Assembly: GCA_903813345.2 (NCBI GenBank)
Contig: CAIIXF020000005.1
Span: forward strand, 23,191,375 to 23,255,374
Direction of reading: 5' to 3'
Source: Owenia fusiformis
Taxonomy: Eukaryota; Annelida; Polychaeta; Sabellida; Oweniidae
DNA: 64,000 nt
In this document: positions 24,194 through 37,700 of the stretch, in pieces
Layout of the letters: each line of letters opens with the position of its first letter
How positions within the stretch are numbered: the stretch's first letter is position 1
Position numbers and translations under genes: made by a program
Notes under the pieces: generated by a model
What the model saw: only the letters and a program-made list of their open reading frames with translations
What the model was told of the DNA's origin: nothing
Databases searched by the model: none

Positions 24194-27076
24194 ACCTAGT
24201 CTATTAGAGAAAACATTTGGCTTTGTGTAAAATGTTAAAAAAAGGTTTCAGTCTGTACTGTGATGTCTCGGCAAAAGGCTTGCATAAGGAACACGTTGAT
24301 TAAATCCTTAAACAAATCATTGAGTCCAGAATCAATATATTTGTTTGATTTATTATGCATTCGTGCGTTTAAATTTTGAATAAATATGTTTTACAACTGA
24401 GCAAGAATGCGAATGACTGAACAAGATTTTAGAAAGATTCCACATTTTTGAAACTGTTGCCATCTGTGACACATATCTTACTCTAACTATGCACCTGACT
24501 TCATCTTCAATTATAAACCTGGGGCGTGTATATTTTAGAACAGATCGCACGTTCGACATATCTGTACTCAATCCGAGTTCTTACAATAAATATTATTACT
24601 ATTTTAACTAAAAATTGAATCATAGCTTCTTATTTGACGAAGAATATTTCTTTTTAGATGGTAGCGATGTATACATGAACTGTAGCTTACCGAATAATTC
24701 ATAGAAATTTAGAAATCGAGTAAAATAAACTCCTTAAAACTTTTAGATGTTTGGGAAAAGGTAAATGTATGTCATGTATAAACTGGAATTGTTTATATAA
24801 TCATCGTTAACTCATAATGTGCCTGCGGGTTTTAATAAAACTAACAAGAAAAATATCTATGTAAATATAGTTATCATCTGTTTCTATTCAAGCTTTTCAT
24901 CTCTTTGAGCAGAAATAATTATGACACACTGTACTATACAACATCAATATTACAAAACATATTTTATTAAATACCTCGTTATTTTTGAAATTATATGATA
25001 GCAATAACCAGGGGAGTTTGAGTAGTGTTTCATTTTCAGGCAAAATCTACGCCCCATGATGTGATGTGACATAAAGTCATATATTGAGCAAAGGTCTTTT
25101 GATCATCAGGCATTGGTATATAAAATTTGGACCAAATCTGCTACCTGGTATTTGTAATATCAGATAAAATTTGAATTCAATTATAATATTCCTTCTTCAA
25201 AGGCCTATGGCAGTTAAACATCGGTGCATAAAATTTGACCAAATCTGAAAATGAATCAGTATAAACAATCTGAACCGAATCCATTAAGATTACATTAAAA
25301 ATGGCGGCCATTTTGAATTGTGGTCATATTGGAAGTTCTTTTTTGAACAGAAGTCCCTTGCCCATGTGAAATTAGCCTAAAAAATTAGGACCAAATTCTA
25401 TATCTTTTTTGAAATGTCGGCCATTTTGAAATTCAGCGACCATCTTGAAAATTCTTCTTGAGTAGAGCTCTTATGTCCCTTAGGCAGTTATTGAAAATCA
25501 CATTTTTAATGAAAAATTGCAGCTTTTTAAAATTGAGTAGCAAGAAAAGCATAAGCATTAAAAGTTGAGCCAAATCCGTCAACTGGTATTTGAGTTATGA
25601 ACAAGGGGGGCAATTTTGAAATGAGCGGCCATATTGATAATGCGTCATTTCCTTTAAGCAGAAGTCCTTTCCCCATAAGACATTAGCCTATAAAATTTAG
25701 ACCAAATATCAAAATTGTATTTTGGTTACCAGAGATTACACTTTTATGAAAAATAGGGGGCCATTTTGAAATTCAGCGGCGATTTTGTAAACTTCTTGAG
25801 CAGGGCTCAAATGTCCCTTCTTTTAAGCATCAGCATAATGTGAAGCAAATAATATCCACGTGCGTGTAATTTTCGCGCTGTTCCTGAATGCTTTGCCCAG
25901 GGTGCTATGAACACGCGAATACAACATGGTCGTGAAATAAATGTGCACCATATAATCGGAGTGAACTTAAAAGAGGAAAATGTTGGCCTGGTGACGGATA
26001 AGTAAGAGCATTTTTAGGGAGAATCTGTAAATTACCAATACGCCGGGGCCTATACTTAAAATTATATCACTAAAATAATTTCTTGATAAGGATTATCACA
26101 TTTAAACAACTTGTCAAAATTTGGTGTAAAAATATTAAATAGAACTGGATATATTGTCATTTCATTGAGCCTATCGTCCTGAAAGGTATTACATAAGAGG
26201 ACTCCATATGGAGCCAATCGTCGTGAAAGGGTTAAGAGAAAGTTCAAATTGAAAGTGAAAACCTGATCCATGTACGTACCTTGATTTCACGACCAGGAGG
26301 TTTTTCTACACACTATCCATTGTTTGTAAATTATCCTTTGTTTGTACGTTTGCTTTACATGTTAATGAATAAATTAGAACATGTAGTTTCTGCTTGTTTG
26401 TGTGTTTATTGCAATTAACTTCGAAGCCAAAATTAAAACACCTAATATGGCGCTTATTTTCCATACAGTATAACATTTGGAACCAAATCCGTAAATTGGT
26501 ATTTGATTAATCAAAGATTACATGATTTGTGAAAAAATGGCGGCCATTTTGAATTGATCGACCAAAATGCAAATCCCTCTCGAGTAGAGTTTCTTCACTC
26601 ATAAACCTATAAAATCTGAACCAAATCCCTCCATCCGTACTTGAATCATCTTCCGCATACACGAAAGGACGGACGGGTTCTCCATATACCCACGGAATTT
26701 GTTCGTTTGGATAAATATCATAAATAGTCTATAGCTAATTTTCACCTTCTATTGAAATATCGAGGGTACTTAAGCATTTTCGAGATTGATCCAATTTAAG
26801 GAGCGCTTCTGCACGAGGCAACCGATTTGGTAAGTCGGCTATCAATTTGGCCATGAAATACGCTTTTGGTGTAGAAAATCTGGGACAACTCCAAAATAAG
26901 GCTGAATGTGAGCAAGGGCTTTACTTCGCCAGCACTAACTAATTATGAACTAATTATTTTTTAACTGAAGCATTATCCAGTTAGAAATTTGTAGTCAAGA
27001 AACCACGTTAGATAGATGAGGGTTATATAGTGGTACACTCCCCTGCATGAGTTTGGCAACCTTAGCTCCCCCATTG
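24194..27076. other. Intergenic block with diverged GGCCATTTTGAA repeats
   Basis: No gene was recognised. From about 25,020 to 25,860 and again at 26,440-26,650 a loose unit recurs: a TAAAATTTGGACCAAATC phrase followed after about 60-100 bp by GCGGCCATTTTGAAAT and then TTCTTGAGCAGAAGTCCCT-like text. This is a heavily decayed repeat array, seen at least four times. Confidence 0.5.
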
Positions 27077-27649
27077 AACTACGTGTTAAAGCCTCTTTAC
27101 GTTTGAATTTTTATTTACTGAACCTGCGATGAATAACTTATAATATTGATGGAAACGTAACTTGATTATATATTTATTAATATTTATATTAATATTTAAT
27201 AATTAATATTTCCAATACCTCCAAATTTTCTCAATTTTTTTCCTCAATTACAATAGGTTGAAAATCGATGATAAATTTGATGAATTTTTCAAAATCGTCA
27301 TTCCCATGTAAACCAATGGGGAGTGGTGGGTTCGGGGCAAATCAGAACTCAGGATATCTATTCAGTAAAAGATTCAGCAAAAAAATATTTTTATATAGAA
27401 ATTGAATTGTCTTTTTTGTACACTTTAAGTGTTTAGTTTACTTGATGAATACTAAAGTTACAGAGCTTCAAAGTCATTTTTGAAAATCATTTTTCGCCTC
27501 CTGTGTTATTTCAATGGGAGAGGTTTTTTGAAAAACAATTTTGACTTTAAAGCCCCATAGCTTTGTTGAACCTGAAGAAACGCATCAATTTCAAGTTATT
27601 TCATCGCAGGTTAAGTAAATAAAAACGTAAAGAGCTTTAACACGTAGTC
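27077..27649. mobile_element. Foldback element, ~60-bp inverted arms
   Basis: Positions 27,077-27,139 (ACTACGTGTTAAAGC, CTTTACGTTT, ACCTGCGATGAA) are inverted at 27,594-27,649 (TTCATCGCAGGTTAAGTAAA, ACGTAAAGAGCTTTAACACG). The body is about 573 bp, with no coding frame. Confidence 0.7.
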
Positions 27650-29894
27650 CAAAATTTAAAAAAATATATTTTGTAATATTGATTTTCGTTTTTCTACTTT
27701 TTCAGAGAAAATTTAGTAAAACAACACACACAGGACAGCGAAATGGTCATCATGTGATTTACTCAGCATGCCCAAAACCTAATCGGATCTTGACACTTGT
27801 CTGCTCTTGCATCGGTAAAATTTAAGTTGAATAGGTCAGTGTTTTTCTGGAATTGCTATGGCGAGAATTAATTTGTAGTCTCGAACTTTTAGAAACTTAA
27901 CATCGTCTGTGACCTAGTTTGATGACCTTGTCCTTCGACCTTAAAAGTTCACTTTTCAGACCTCTAAATTTGAATAAAAACAAATTCAAACTTTTTTAAC
28001 TTCCGAAGGTCACTGGAGGTCAACCAAAGGTCAAATCCCAGGTCAAATCTGAACTCCTGAGAACTTTTAGATGATTTTTTTAGAAAAGTGGTCAATCTGA
28101 AACAAGTTAAAAAAAATTCAAAATGGATGATTTATCAATAAATCATTATTGCTAAACTTCGACGGACATGCGGGTAGGCGCCACATAAAATAATATAGCT
28201 CTTTTCAAAATGAGATAAAAATCATATTTAGATCTTGATCTTTAAATTTTTCAAAAAAATATTCAAAGATAACAAAATTTCTTAATACGTTGGAACGGGA
28301 CCGGGATGGAAACAGCCTGCACTTCCCAGATCTTGGCGATAGCGGAATAGATACAGAAATTATCTATCCTGCTCCCTAGATAAACTATATATTCCCTTCT
28401 TATGATCATACACCTCAAAAGATATGAAATACAGAATGTTATTTCATGACCATGAAACGACACTCTCTTGTATAAGCGCCTCCCATTAATTTCAAACGCC
28501 CATAAAAATCCACGAAAGCTCCATTTGAGATATTCAAATCATTCAAACTGTCAGTAGCCGTCAGAGGATCGTGAGATATTTAGCTTTTCGGGGCTCACTG
28601 TTCAGATCATAAAACGAGCAACTTCAGAATAGGTACCGATATGTCTGATGAACTTGACATTAACAATGACTGCCAATAACGTAGAACTCGTTAATTAATA
28701 AACCACCCTAAGGTAAACAGTTAACGAGAAGTAATTTTAATCAAAATTATGAATCGGATAATTAATTCCATTGCGTAAGACTTGGACAAATACTCTTATT
28801 ATGTGAAGATATAATGGCGCACATGGATGGTTTAACCACATTCCCGATATCATTCATTTTCAAAATAATAGAAGTTTTAACATCAGTTCATTCTCTCAGC
28901 CACTCCGCACCCAGTTCATTAGAGTAGAAAAAGGGGACAAACTTAAAAAAGACATAACTGTTGGACTTTCAAAAAAGAGAAATTGTGACTACATGTACTT
29001 TTGTGACTTACTCTGAACTGTACCGTACCTTTCCCTTCTAGGCTATAATGAGTGTCTACTACAAAAAGTTATTAATCGGAATGTACACGACCAAGATACA
29101 GTTGTCGCTCTACGAAGAACCAATGTGAAAAACTATTGAATCGCGTTTCATATAATTCAGATATTTATGTTTATATTTGTATATATATATTTATTGCGAG
29201 GTTTAGTCCACTATCCATTGTGCGTTGTCAAAAGTTTCTGAGAAAATACTGAATCCATTCGATCCGCAAAATTTCAGAATATATTTTTCCAAAAGAAAGG
29301 CCACCTGAATGATACCACAGGGTGACCCTGCGTCATCATAACATTTAAAAAACGGTGTTGAGAAAATAATGTAATGCGTACAAGACCATGCTGATTTATC
29401 AGAGTCTCTCTTTATTTAAAGCTATTCTTTGGGATAGTAGAGACTGTCGATCCCACAATGATAAAGACCAACAATGAAAGACTTCGAAAAAACGTTTTTA
29501 AACAAGCAAAAATCACAACAAATGTACAATGATTAAAAAATGTTTTCATAATTTGCCCTGGGCCTTTAACCATATGGCAAAACGTAACAGGTAACTCTAA
29601 GAAGACATAGCCTAGTTATATAAATATCACCTGCAATACTAGTGCCCGGAAACTTTAATTTATCTAAATATGCCAATAAACAAAAATACATAGTTAGAGC
29701 AAATAGTTGTTACAAGATATCCCGGGTGTTTATATAGCGATCTATCAAAGGTATAATGATTTCAACCAAGAGTTGGTGCGGAGTAATAGCCAGTTATCTA
29801 ACAAACATTCTAACAAATATATACACTGCGTTCCAAAAGTTTGGGATTGAACTTCATCTCTCCATTGGCAGGTTGTAAATGTTTACTGTAATGC
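27650..29894. other. Intergenic block, no gene recognised
   Basis: AT-rich, with no frame above 66 codons. It contains the AGGTCA half-site array at 28,007-28,045, which lies in a dispersed repeat shared with 35.59-35.68 kb. Confidence 0.55.
28007..28045 (+). promoter_or_regulatory. Four tandem AGGTCA half-sites (DR4-DR5-DR6)
   Basis: Exact AGGTCA hexamers lie at 28,007, 28,017, 28,028 and 28,040, giving direct-repeat spacers of 4, 5 and 6 bp. DR4 and DR5 are established nuclear-receptor (RXR heterodimer) site geometries. The surrounding sequence is a repeat: its relative on the opposite strand at 35,646-35,661 keeps two half-sites (TGACCC, TGACCT) also at 4-bp spacing. Occupancy is unknown. 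Confidence 0.35.
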
Positions 29895-30203
29895 CAAGGA
29901 GGATTGGCTCCCAGGATCGAAACTCGATGTTTTCCAACAATGAAAACGTCGAAATGTCGTTATTTTCTGAAATTATAATTAAACCCGAATATAAATTCAA
30001 AATAACAGTTCAACAGATTCGAACCAATATCTCAATCATTTCTTGTGAGTTTTGGAATTTTTTGTTAGGAAATAAGACCAAAATTTACGATTCAAATGTT
30101 GAAGTGAACAAAATGCGGCTGTTTGAATTCAAATTTTGTATCACGACATGCCCATATATGAAACAGAATATCGATGTTGCACTCTGGGAGCCAATCCTCC
30201 TTG
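29895..30203. mobile_element. Short inverted-repeat element, ~310 bp
   Basis: CAAGGAGGATTGGCTCCCAG at 29,895-29,914 is exactly inverted at 30,184-30,203, and flanking bases are partly complementary (TAATGCC against GGCGTAATG-like). Overlapping 114- and 109-codon frames on the two strands lie inside or across it and are probably chance. Confidence 0.6.
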
Positions 30204-32444
30204 CCGTAATGCATATCCGGTAGGAAATTTATGACAAATTGCACAAATTTTTGAATCGCAAAACATAAACAGGTTTTTACATACTGTCCAATGGATAAGA
30301 GGTTTTGGTGAAATGAACAAAATCTAATTTTACCTATTAAGATTCTGTCTTCAAAATTTGAAAAATCCAAGATCAAAGGTGTGAGGTTCCATATCCATCC
30401 GCCAAAAGGTATATAGTCCATGTAAAAATCTGTGATTTTGTTCTAAATAACGCCATAGTTGGCTTCTAGGGTATCTAGTGTGCCATTATTTAATATCAAA
30501 ATAAAGTGGAGGAGTTCAACCTTCAGTTTAATTACGAAAATAGCGGTGAAGGTCAAAATAGTTCCAACGTGAGCATGTTTACTCCGCGTGTGTTTGTTAT
30601 CTCAGAATTGAGCAAATGGTAGCAAACGCGAGTTACAATAAATGGACGCTGATATCTCAAAAAGTAACATGACTCCCTATAATTTGATGTAGATCAATCG
30701 AACAACTATATGAACAAGTACATTCTGATATATAACACTATGGGGGGTAAGCGTTTCATAGTTGGTCACGAACGCCATGGCATATGTGCAAAGTATTGTT
30801 CAGAATTTTCGAATTTCGTGTTGGATTACGGTACTCTCACCTAAGGCGATCGTAGAAATGTTATTGACCGCAGAAGTGATGACCGCACGGTCACCGTAGC
30901 AAATGTGACTGTTTTGAGGATGCCCATGACAACCCAAATGTATGATAATGGGTTCCCGGACTTAACAGCGACAATGTCACGTTCAGTTATTTGTTTCTTT
31001 TGTAATTGGACTTTATCAAACATGTGTATAATCTATGGCAGAGCCTAGATACTCGCCAATTGCTGAAAGCCACTTAGATACTACAGAGAATATTTGAGAT
31101 ATGCGTGTAATTAGGAGATAACAATACGGAAGTAAACAGAATAATGTGTCTCATGTTTTTCCGCTCAATTCACAAATTTATGACTATTAATAGAACGTAT
31201 CAAAATTGTCTTGAATCGTTTCTTTAGGGTTGACTTCATGCGAAATTATTTTCATATATTACGAATTTCGATCGTCGTTCTAGCTAAATAAGTATTGCTA
31301 TGTCATAACAGTTTATTGAAGATCAAAATCGAGATATCTATGCCTAATTTTCGCAGAAGTTGGCTTGACGATTTGCAGTTCAATATGTTATGTTAGTTCA
31401 ATATGGCTTGCAGTTTTTTAGTTGGTGCCATGGTTACTAACAATATAATGATCCCTATCAAAGAATAGTAACATGTTACCCAGAATTCATATCCTCGCCT
31501 CACTAAGCTAGTCAAAAAAGTAAAATGTCATTCATGAAGAGCTACACACAAACTATGCTTTTCGCAATGATCAGGGTCTGAAACTTGGAAAAAATTAATG
31601 ATAGCACATTAGATCAATACAATATTTAATGTACATATAAAATACAATATATATAACTTTTAATTTACAATACATTAGCATCAAATGAAATACAATACAC
31701 AACGCAATGCTATAAAGTGTAATTGCAATAATAAAATTTGCAATACAAAAATACCCATATCAACGCAACAAAATGCAATGATACATACATTTTGTATTAA
31801 AGAAAGTGAAGCAAATTTACAGTATATCAAATACAAAACCTTGTTCTCCGTTTTTCTTTATTTCATTTGAATTAATCACATTTGTTTCAACAATATAAAA
31901 AATCAATTTAAAGATTAATCATGAAGCTGAAGACCTGAAAACGTTGAGCTTGTCTTTGTAGTACGATGTGCTCATCAATTACAATATGAGCGCCAATCAT
32001 GAAAATACAAACACTTGAAATAGCAATCAATATAGATAACTTTTCTAAAAATAAAAAAAGTTTTGATCTGTAAAATGAATATGGAAATGAAAAAAACACT
32101 TACATATTGACGTGTAATTTTTCCAGATTGAGAATATCCGTTTGTTAAATCGCTCTCAACAGTGTTTGTTTTCTTGGGAAATTCCTGGGGGATTAACGCC
32201 GGGAATCAGTTCAGGAAGTATCGCTCTTTAGATACATGCGCGCATCAATAGATGTGCTATAAAGGCTATGAAAGTACATAATAGATATCCTTTACAAATC
32301 CTCTCACTCTTATAAGCTAACGTCATCGGCATTCAGATTCTCCCGAATCAATGGCAGCGAACCTAGAAGGTAAATAGAACACTCTTCAATTATAAAGGTT
32401 TCATCCTACACATCCCGTTTACCTATCAACCTGAATGGAGGCTC
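30204..32444. other. Intergenic block, no gene recognised
   Basis: It contains a solo end of the CTACGG/TGTGACTG family (30,840-30,913) and a CAATAC-rich stretch at 31,615-31,800 in which CAATAC, CAATGC or CAATAT recurs every 10-25 bp. No exon was recognised. Confidence 0.5.
30840..30913. repeat. Solo end of the TGTGACTGGGGTG MITE family
   Basis: GCGATCGTAGAAATGTTA, a GACCGCAGAA block and GACCGCACGGTCACCGTAG followed by AAATGTGACTG match the right end of the element at 41,445-41,986. No partner arm is nearby. Confidence 0.6.
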
Positions 32445-32535
32445 GGCATGTCACAGCGATGGCCTATCATTATTAACCATTGCACTCAGGTTAGCGTCGA
32501 GAAGTTCGATTCTGGTTGTTGGTTTCATGCCAGTG
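32445..32535 (+). repeat. Possible tRNA-derived SINE or tRNA pseudogene fragment
   Basis: An A-box-like stretch (GCGATGGCCTATCATTATTA) is followed about 40 bp on by a B-box-like AGTTCGATTCTGG. Between them, CATTGCACTCAGG and GTCGAG resemble a tRNA anticodon region. The stems do not fold into a clean cloverleaf by eye. I cannot assign an anticodon and see no poly(A) tail or target duplication. Confidence 0.35.
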
Positions 32536-34452
32536 ATAGCCAATGATAATTATTAACTGAACTAAACGCCCTTCCATAAGGTTGGCAATTGGAAGTTTCA
32601 ATCTCAATTGTGTTACAGTAAACCCTTTGTATATTGAACATATAAACGTTGAAGTGTTGGTAGGTTTTCACTACAGAGAGGGTAATTTATACAATAGTGA
32701 TCAGTAGAGTATGTATGGAGAAAGGGTATCCACTAGAGACAGGTATTCACCAGAGAGAGGTGTCCAATAGGACATGTTTTACTGTAATGCATCCTCTAGG
32801 GATTTTTTAAAATCGCCAAACATTAACAAGCGTTGATAAGTGATTCAAAATGGGGACTTCCGAGAACAAAACTTATAGAGAAGAGTACCAATAGCTCAGA
32901 ATCGGAGACCCCAAAAATGTGACTCTTGAATTATTTTACAAGTGTATTTGTAATTGATCCAATGGCTAACATCGGATGTCTCTTAAAAGACAGAAAATAA
33001 AAACCATCCTCTTCTCTGTCGCTTTACTTTTGTTGAACCCCAGCTTTCGTTGATGTCCAATTAAAACATCAATTGATGTGAATGCCATCGTGTTAATGAC
33101 CGAGTCATATAGCGTCGTTCATTATAGCCAGACAAAATAGATTATCTTAGTTTCCACGTGCTTTCACATAATGATATATTTGTAAGAACTTTTAGTAAGT
33201 AATTGCTGTATATACATCTTGGCCAGTTATTTCTAATTTGGCCCTTTTAACCGGCTCAGCTCCTTCTCAAACCCCCCACCCCCCAAGTACATGTACATAG
33301 TCCAGTTATTTGATGCAAGAATTTTCCATAAATGATACCCGGTGATACGGCCCTTTAAACCACCCTTCATCAAAGGGCTTCATTTATTTTTCAATTCAGG
33401 AAAGAAGTGAAATACCCTCTTATACTTACCCAATACAACATGATCCAATACAGCATGTACAATTCTCGTTATGCCTACACATCTATCAATTCACCGATTA
33501 TTCCATGAATTGAAGGTTCGGTGCTTGCTGGAAGAAACGTAGTTGTGTATTATTTAAATGAGAAATATATGATCTATATCAGCACATTAATTCCATTTGC
33601 AAACAACAAGCATATACAGTATATCATTTGTCTGATGTGTCTGGCGAAATATTATGATATAAGCGCACGAATCAATTTACACATAGAAATTATGTCATTG
33701 TTGAAACCTAACAGACGACACATTTAGAGTACGATTCAAGTGTTCAGAAATGGGTGGATTGTGTTAAGTACATTACCCCAAGTGTTTGTTGTCCGGAGGA
33801 AAATATTATGGTATCAACACCTTGAATCCAAGATTGAGTATATAAGGGATAGTGAAAGAAAGAATAAACTAAACTAGTGTGAAGTGAACATCCTAAACTA
33901 AATTGAAAAATCAAGAAATTACACAATTTATTTAAATTTAAAAGAGGAATGAAGCGGAAAAGTCATCCCCAGATAGCAATCTAATTGGCATGGGTAGGCT
34001 ATCATATACCAATGTAAACGTATTCTTTTGATTACATTCTTCTTATAATCGATAAATTGCGATAAGAGATTGCCTCAATCGCTACGAGAGGTTGATTCTG
34101 ATCATATTTAACAATTTTATCAATTCGATCAATCCTGGTCTCCCTAATATATGATGCGCACTAATAATGACTATTTCCCTGTGATCTACCTAGGAGCTGT
34201 ATTACAGGCATCACAAAGTGAGGCTTAAAATATATATGTGGTTCAAATGTTAAATTTTGGTCAAAAATTAACCCAAGGTGTTCATGTTCATTTACTTTTA
34301 GAATTTGATCACTCCAAGTATCTGCATTGTTGGGGTTTGCAAATCAGATTTTCTAGGGTTAAATATGTTAATTCAGAGAGAATTTCCGCTTTTGTGGTAT
34401 GTAGTACAGTGTACTCGAGTATTGTGCAGAATAGTTTCCCATCTCAAAATAA
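32536..34452. other. Intergenic, no gene recognised
   Basis: AT-rich with a C-rich patch near 33,270-33,285; no frame above 68 codons and no recognised repeat. Confidence 0.55.
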
Positions 34453-34757
34453 CACGCCCGGTGATCGGGCAAAAAGGATAGAGGGGGGGGGGAGTAGACT
34501 ATTTCTGCAAGAAAATTCAACAAATCTGGAAGATTTATTTTTTTCAAGAGATAACTACACTTGTACAATTGAATTGCTACACGAATAGGCGGACGCATGG
34601 TAAAATATGTTAGGTCTTCTAGGATTTTTTTAAACCGATGCGCTTCTAAGATATGAGAAGAGGCATCGTCGCCAACGTGCAAAAGTCGATGTTTTGCTAT
34701 AAATCAGGCAACAATGGTCTACACGACCTCCATCCATTTTGTCCGATCACCGGGCGT
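34453..34757. mobile_element. Foldback MITE, ~305 bp, TIR CACGCCCGGTGATCGG
   Basis: The left end CACGCCCGGTGATCGGGCAA and the right end TCCGATCACCGGGCGTG are inverted, and complementarity continues inward (GGATAGAGGG against CCTCCATCC). A run of nine or ten Gs lies just inside the left arm. Two overlapping open frames (116 codons plus, 104 codons minus) fall in this element and its flank and are not credible genes. Confidence 0.75.
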
Positions 34758-37700
34758 GAGTAGGTTCTCGATAAAAATTTAGAACTCCCTGTTGAGGACA
34801 TCCTAGAAAGGTAAGAGAATTATCATGCTTAATGAGATGCTTTAATCGGCTTCTATTGGCCTTGGTATCTAGGACAATAACCATGTCATGATCCTCGGAA
34901 CTGAATCGATGACATGCATCTCTATATTGGTCCATGGACATGATATAACAGTAAGAATCTGAAAATATATCACAGTGTCAGGTTGCTCTAATCATTCATT
35001 TGCCCCAAGTCTTATACAAGTTCTCATTTTCTTAATTCTTGATAGATTATTGCTTGCGGAACAATGTCAATGTTAGTTTAGGCAGAGAGGGATCTGCGTA
35101 CCAGGCTCTATTAATAATCCTGGAGTATATGGAAGAACAGCACTGGGAAAACAAATGATTTTATTTATATTGAACAGTATAACGTGGTAATTTAAACAAT
35201 ATTCAAACCCTGCCTGCAACTCTATAACTCTCACCGACACAACAAAAACGTTGGCGTATATTATTGAAAATCGAAGAAATGAACGATTACAATCAATTGG
35301 CCTCTCTTTTGAATTTTTAGATCTCAAACTCACGATATTTGCATATTTAATCACCAAGAACTAAGATTTACAGTCCAATAGGCAATAATAATCTGCGCTT
35401 ACCTGTTCAGCTTTTTTACAGAAAAGTGCCAAAATCTGATTAGGTTTAGGGCATACTAGGTAAATTACTTGACGAACATTTAAAATGTCAAGTCGATCTG
35501 ATCAGGGTTTAGGTATGCTGGCTAAACTACATGGCAGTCATTTTGATAATTTTTTTGATAAATCGGCCATTTTGATTTTTCAAGTTGTTTCGATTTTACC
35601 AATATTTTTTAAAATCATCTAAAAGTTCTCAGTAGTTCAAATCATTGACCCTCAGTGACCTTCAAAACGTCAAAATGTTTATTTTTAAATTGAATTAATG
35701 AATTTTTAAATTGATTGATTCAAATGTAGGTCAGCATAATTACAAAGAATAATAGTTTTCGAATAATAGTTTTGTTTCAAGGATTAATTCTATGACATAT
35801 ACGAGACCAATATTAATGCTATCAGGGGAAATTAGACCTGCAGGCCTTACTATTTATACATGTTTTTTCTGTTTTGAAAAATTCGATATGTGATGTATAT
35901 TTCTTAGTTTTTCAAAGAAATATACAAATATTTCGTTCCAGTTTTATCTTTACATCGAAATTTCAATCACCGCCATCCCTTTTCAAACGAGTTACCTTGA
36001 AACGTCATGCTATTCTCATACTTATAGAACTTAATCTTTGGGTTGCGTTTTTAACACCATGTATTAAGCAGTAAAAATTGATTTGCTTCATGGGTGACAA
36101 AATGTTTCTAGTTTCCGGTTAAATGTCGACTGTCGAGTCTCGCATCATACGAATGTAATTTTAGGCGATCAGTCTGCATGGGATGTAAACCTACATACGA
36201 TCGATGTCTAGTGCGATACCCCTCCTCGACCAAACTATAGACACTGTATGATATCATAGTTAATGGCCCCAATTTCGAATTTACAAAAATGTTAATTGAA
36301 CGTTTATGATTAACTATGATCGATAAAGTTTGTAGTTGTATGATAGCCGTTCTAATTACATCTATAAAGACGCAGTAGTAACATTTGAATTTTCCAATCA
36401 GTCTCATTTTATCTAGGTTTTTGCCGGTGAGAACGGTTATTTCAACAGTTAATTTTTCATCAAGATTAATTTGTTGATATCTGGCCAATATATGCAAGTT
36501 GCTCTCAGTATCAATCAAGTAATAAAGTGTCCGTTTTAAAAAATATATGAAACTCAAATCGTGTCTTTTATTTGTTCTTTTGGTGTAATAAATTTATGTT
36601 ATATAGCTCTTGACATGTGGAAACGTGTATGGAGACTGATTAACATGGGGGCCTTGCCAAATGTTGGATTTGGAACTGGTAAGAGTGAATGGTCAAGATA
36701 TAAGTGCTAAATCACATATCCCGCATCTCATCGTTTTTTCAAAAGAAACAAGCTTTGATATCACTTCTTTAATTTGCCATCAAGTTTTAGATTTTTACCT
36801 TTTAGAAATATAATACCAGTTCAATGAACAAAACTGTTTTAACAGGAAAATACATGTTCTAAAACTTTTTGAAATCCATCGTAGAAAAAAATCTTGGAAA
36901 TGAATGATAGAGGAATTAATGATTTATTGACTCCACGCCAATATATAAGACAATTGTTATTTGAATCAAAAGTTTGTTTGACTTTCTGCTTTCCAAATTG
37001 ATATTAACATTTGCATAGTCTACGGGAATTTACATTTTACTATTTTGTGAAAATCGCCCGGGGACACTTATTTCTTGAAATTGCAGACAACTTTCTGAAT
37101 GACATTTAAAAATGGCTGCCAGAGGGGCTCTCGGTATAAAGTGACAAAAGAACAATTATATTGGGTCCGATCGTAATAAATGAAAAATCAATTCTATAAA
37201 CACATTTTTTGTTTATACAAAATCTATATGTTATATGTTTTCTATGTAAGTGTCAAATATAAATCGTTTTCCCGTTTTCGGTTCGGATATTTAAGGATTT
37301 AAGCCCTCGACTCAGTGCAATGAGGAATGACGATTCCTTGCATGTGTTGCTTTCGAAAATTTGCACGAGATCAGATGCGGAGCTTGTTAATTTTAGGAAA
37401 CAACGCCTGAAAGGAATGGTCATTACACAATGCATTGGGTCTTGTACTTAAATTCTTTTCAAACATTGCAAAATATTTTCTACACCATCTAAAAGATACA
37501 AAATCACAAAATAACATATTTTCAATGAAACTTTTTGCAAGGGTCAAGTTGGCAAGTTGTCAATTTCAATCTGTAGAGTCAAAGTTATCACCTTGACAAC
37601 CACATAAGGAGTGACCTTGGATGCGACGATGCATTGCAGTTATATCAAACACTGTGTTCGGATTGGCTGGAATCGGACAAATCTTGCCTAGGTAAGTGTG

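Noticed and set aside
34238-34682. Overlapping 116- and 104-codon frames
   Set aside because: They run across the foldback at 34,453-34,757 on both strands; no domain or splice context.
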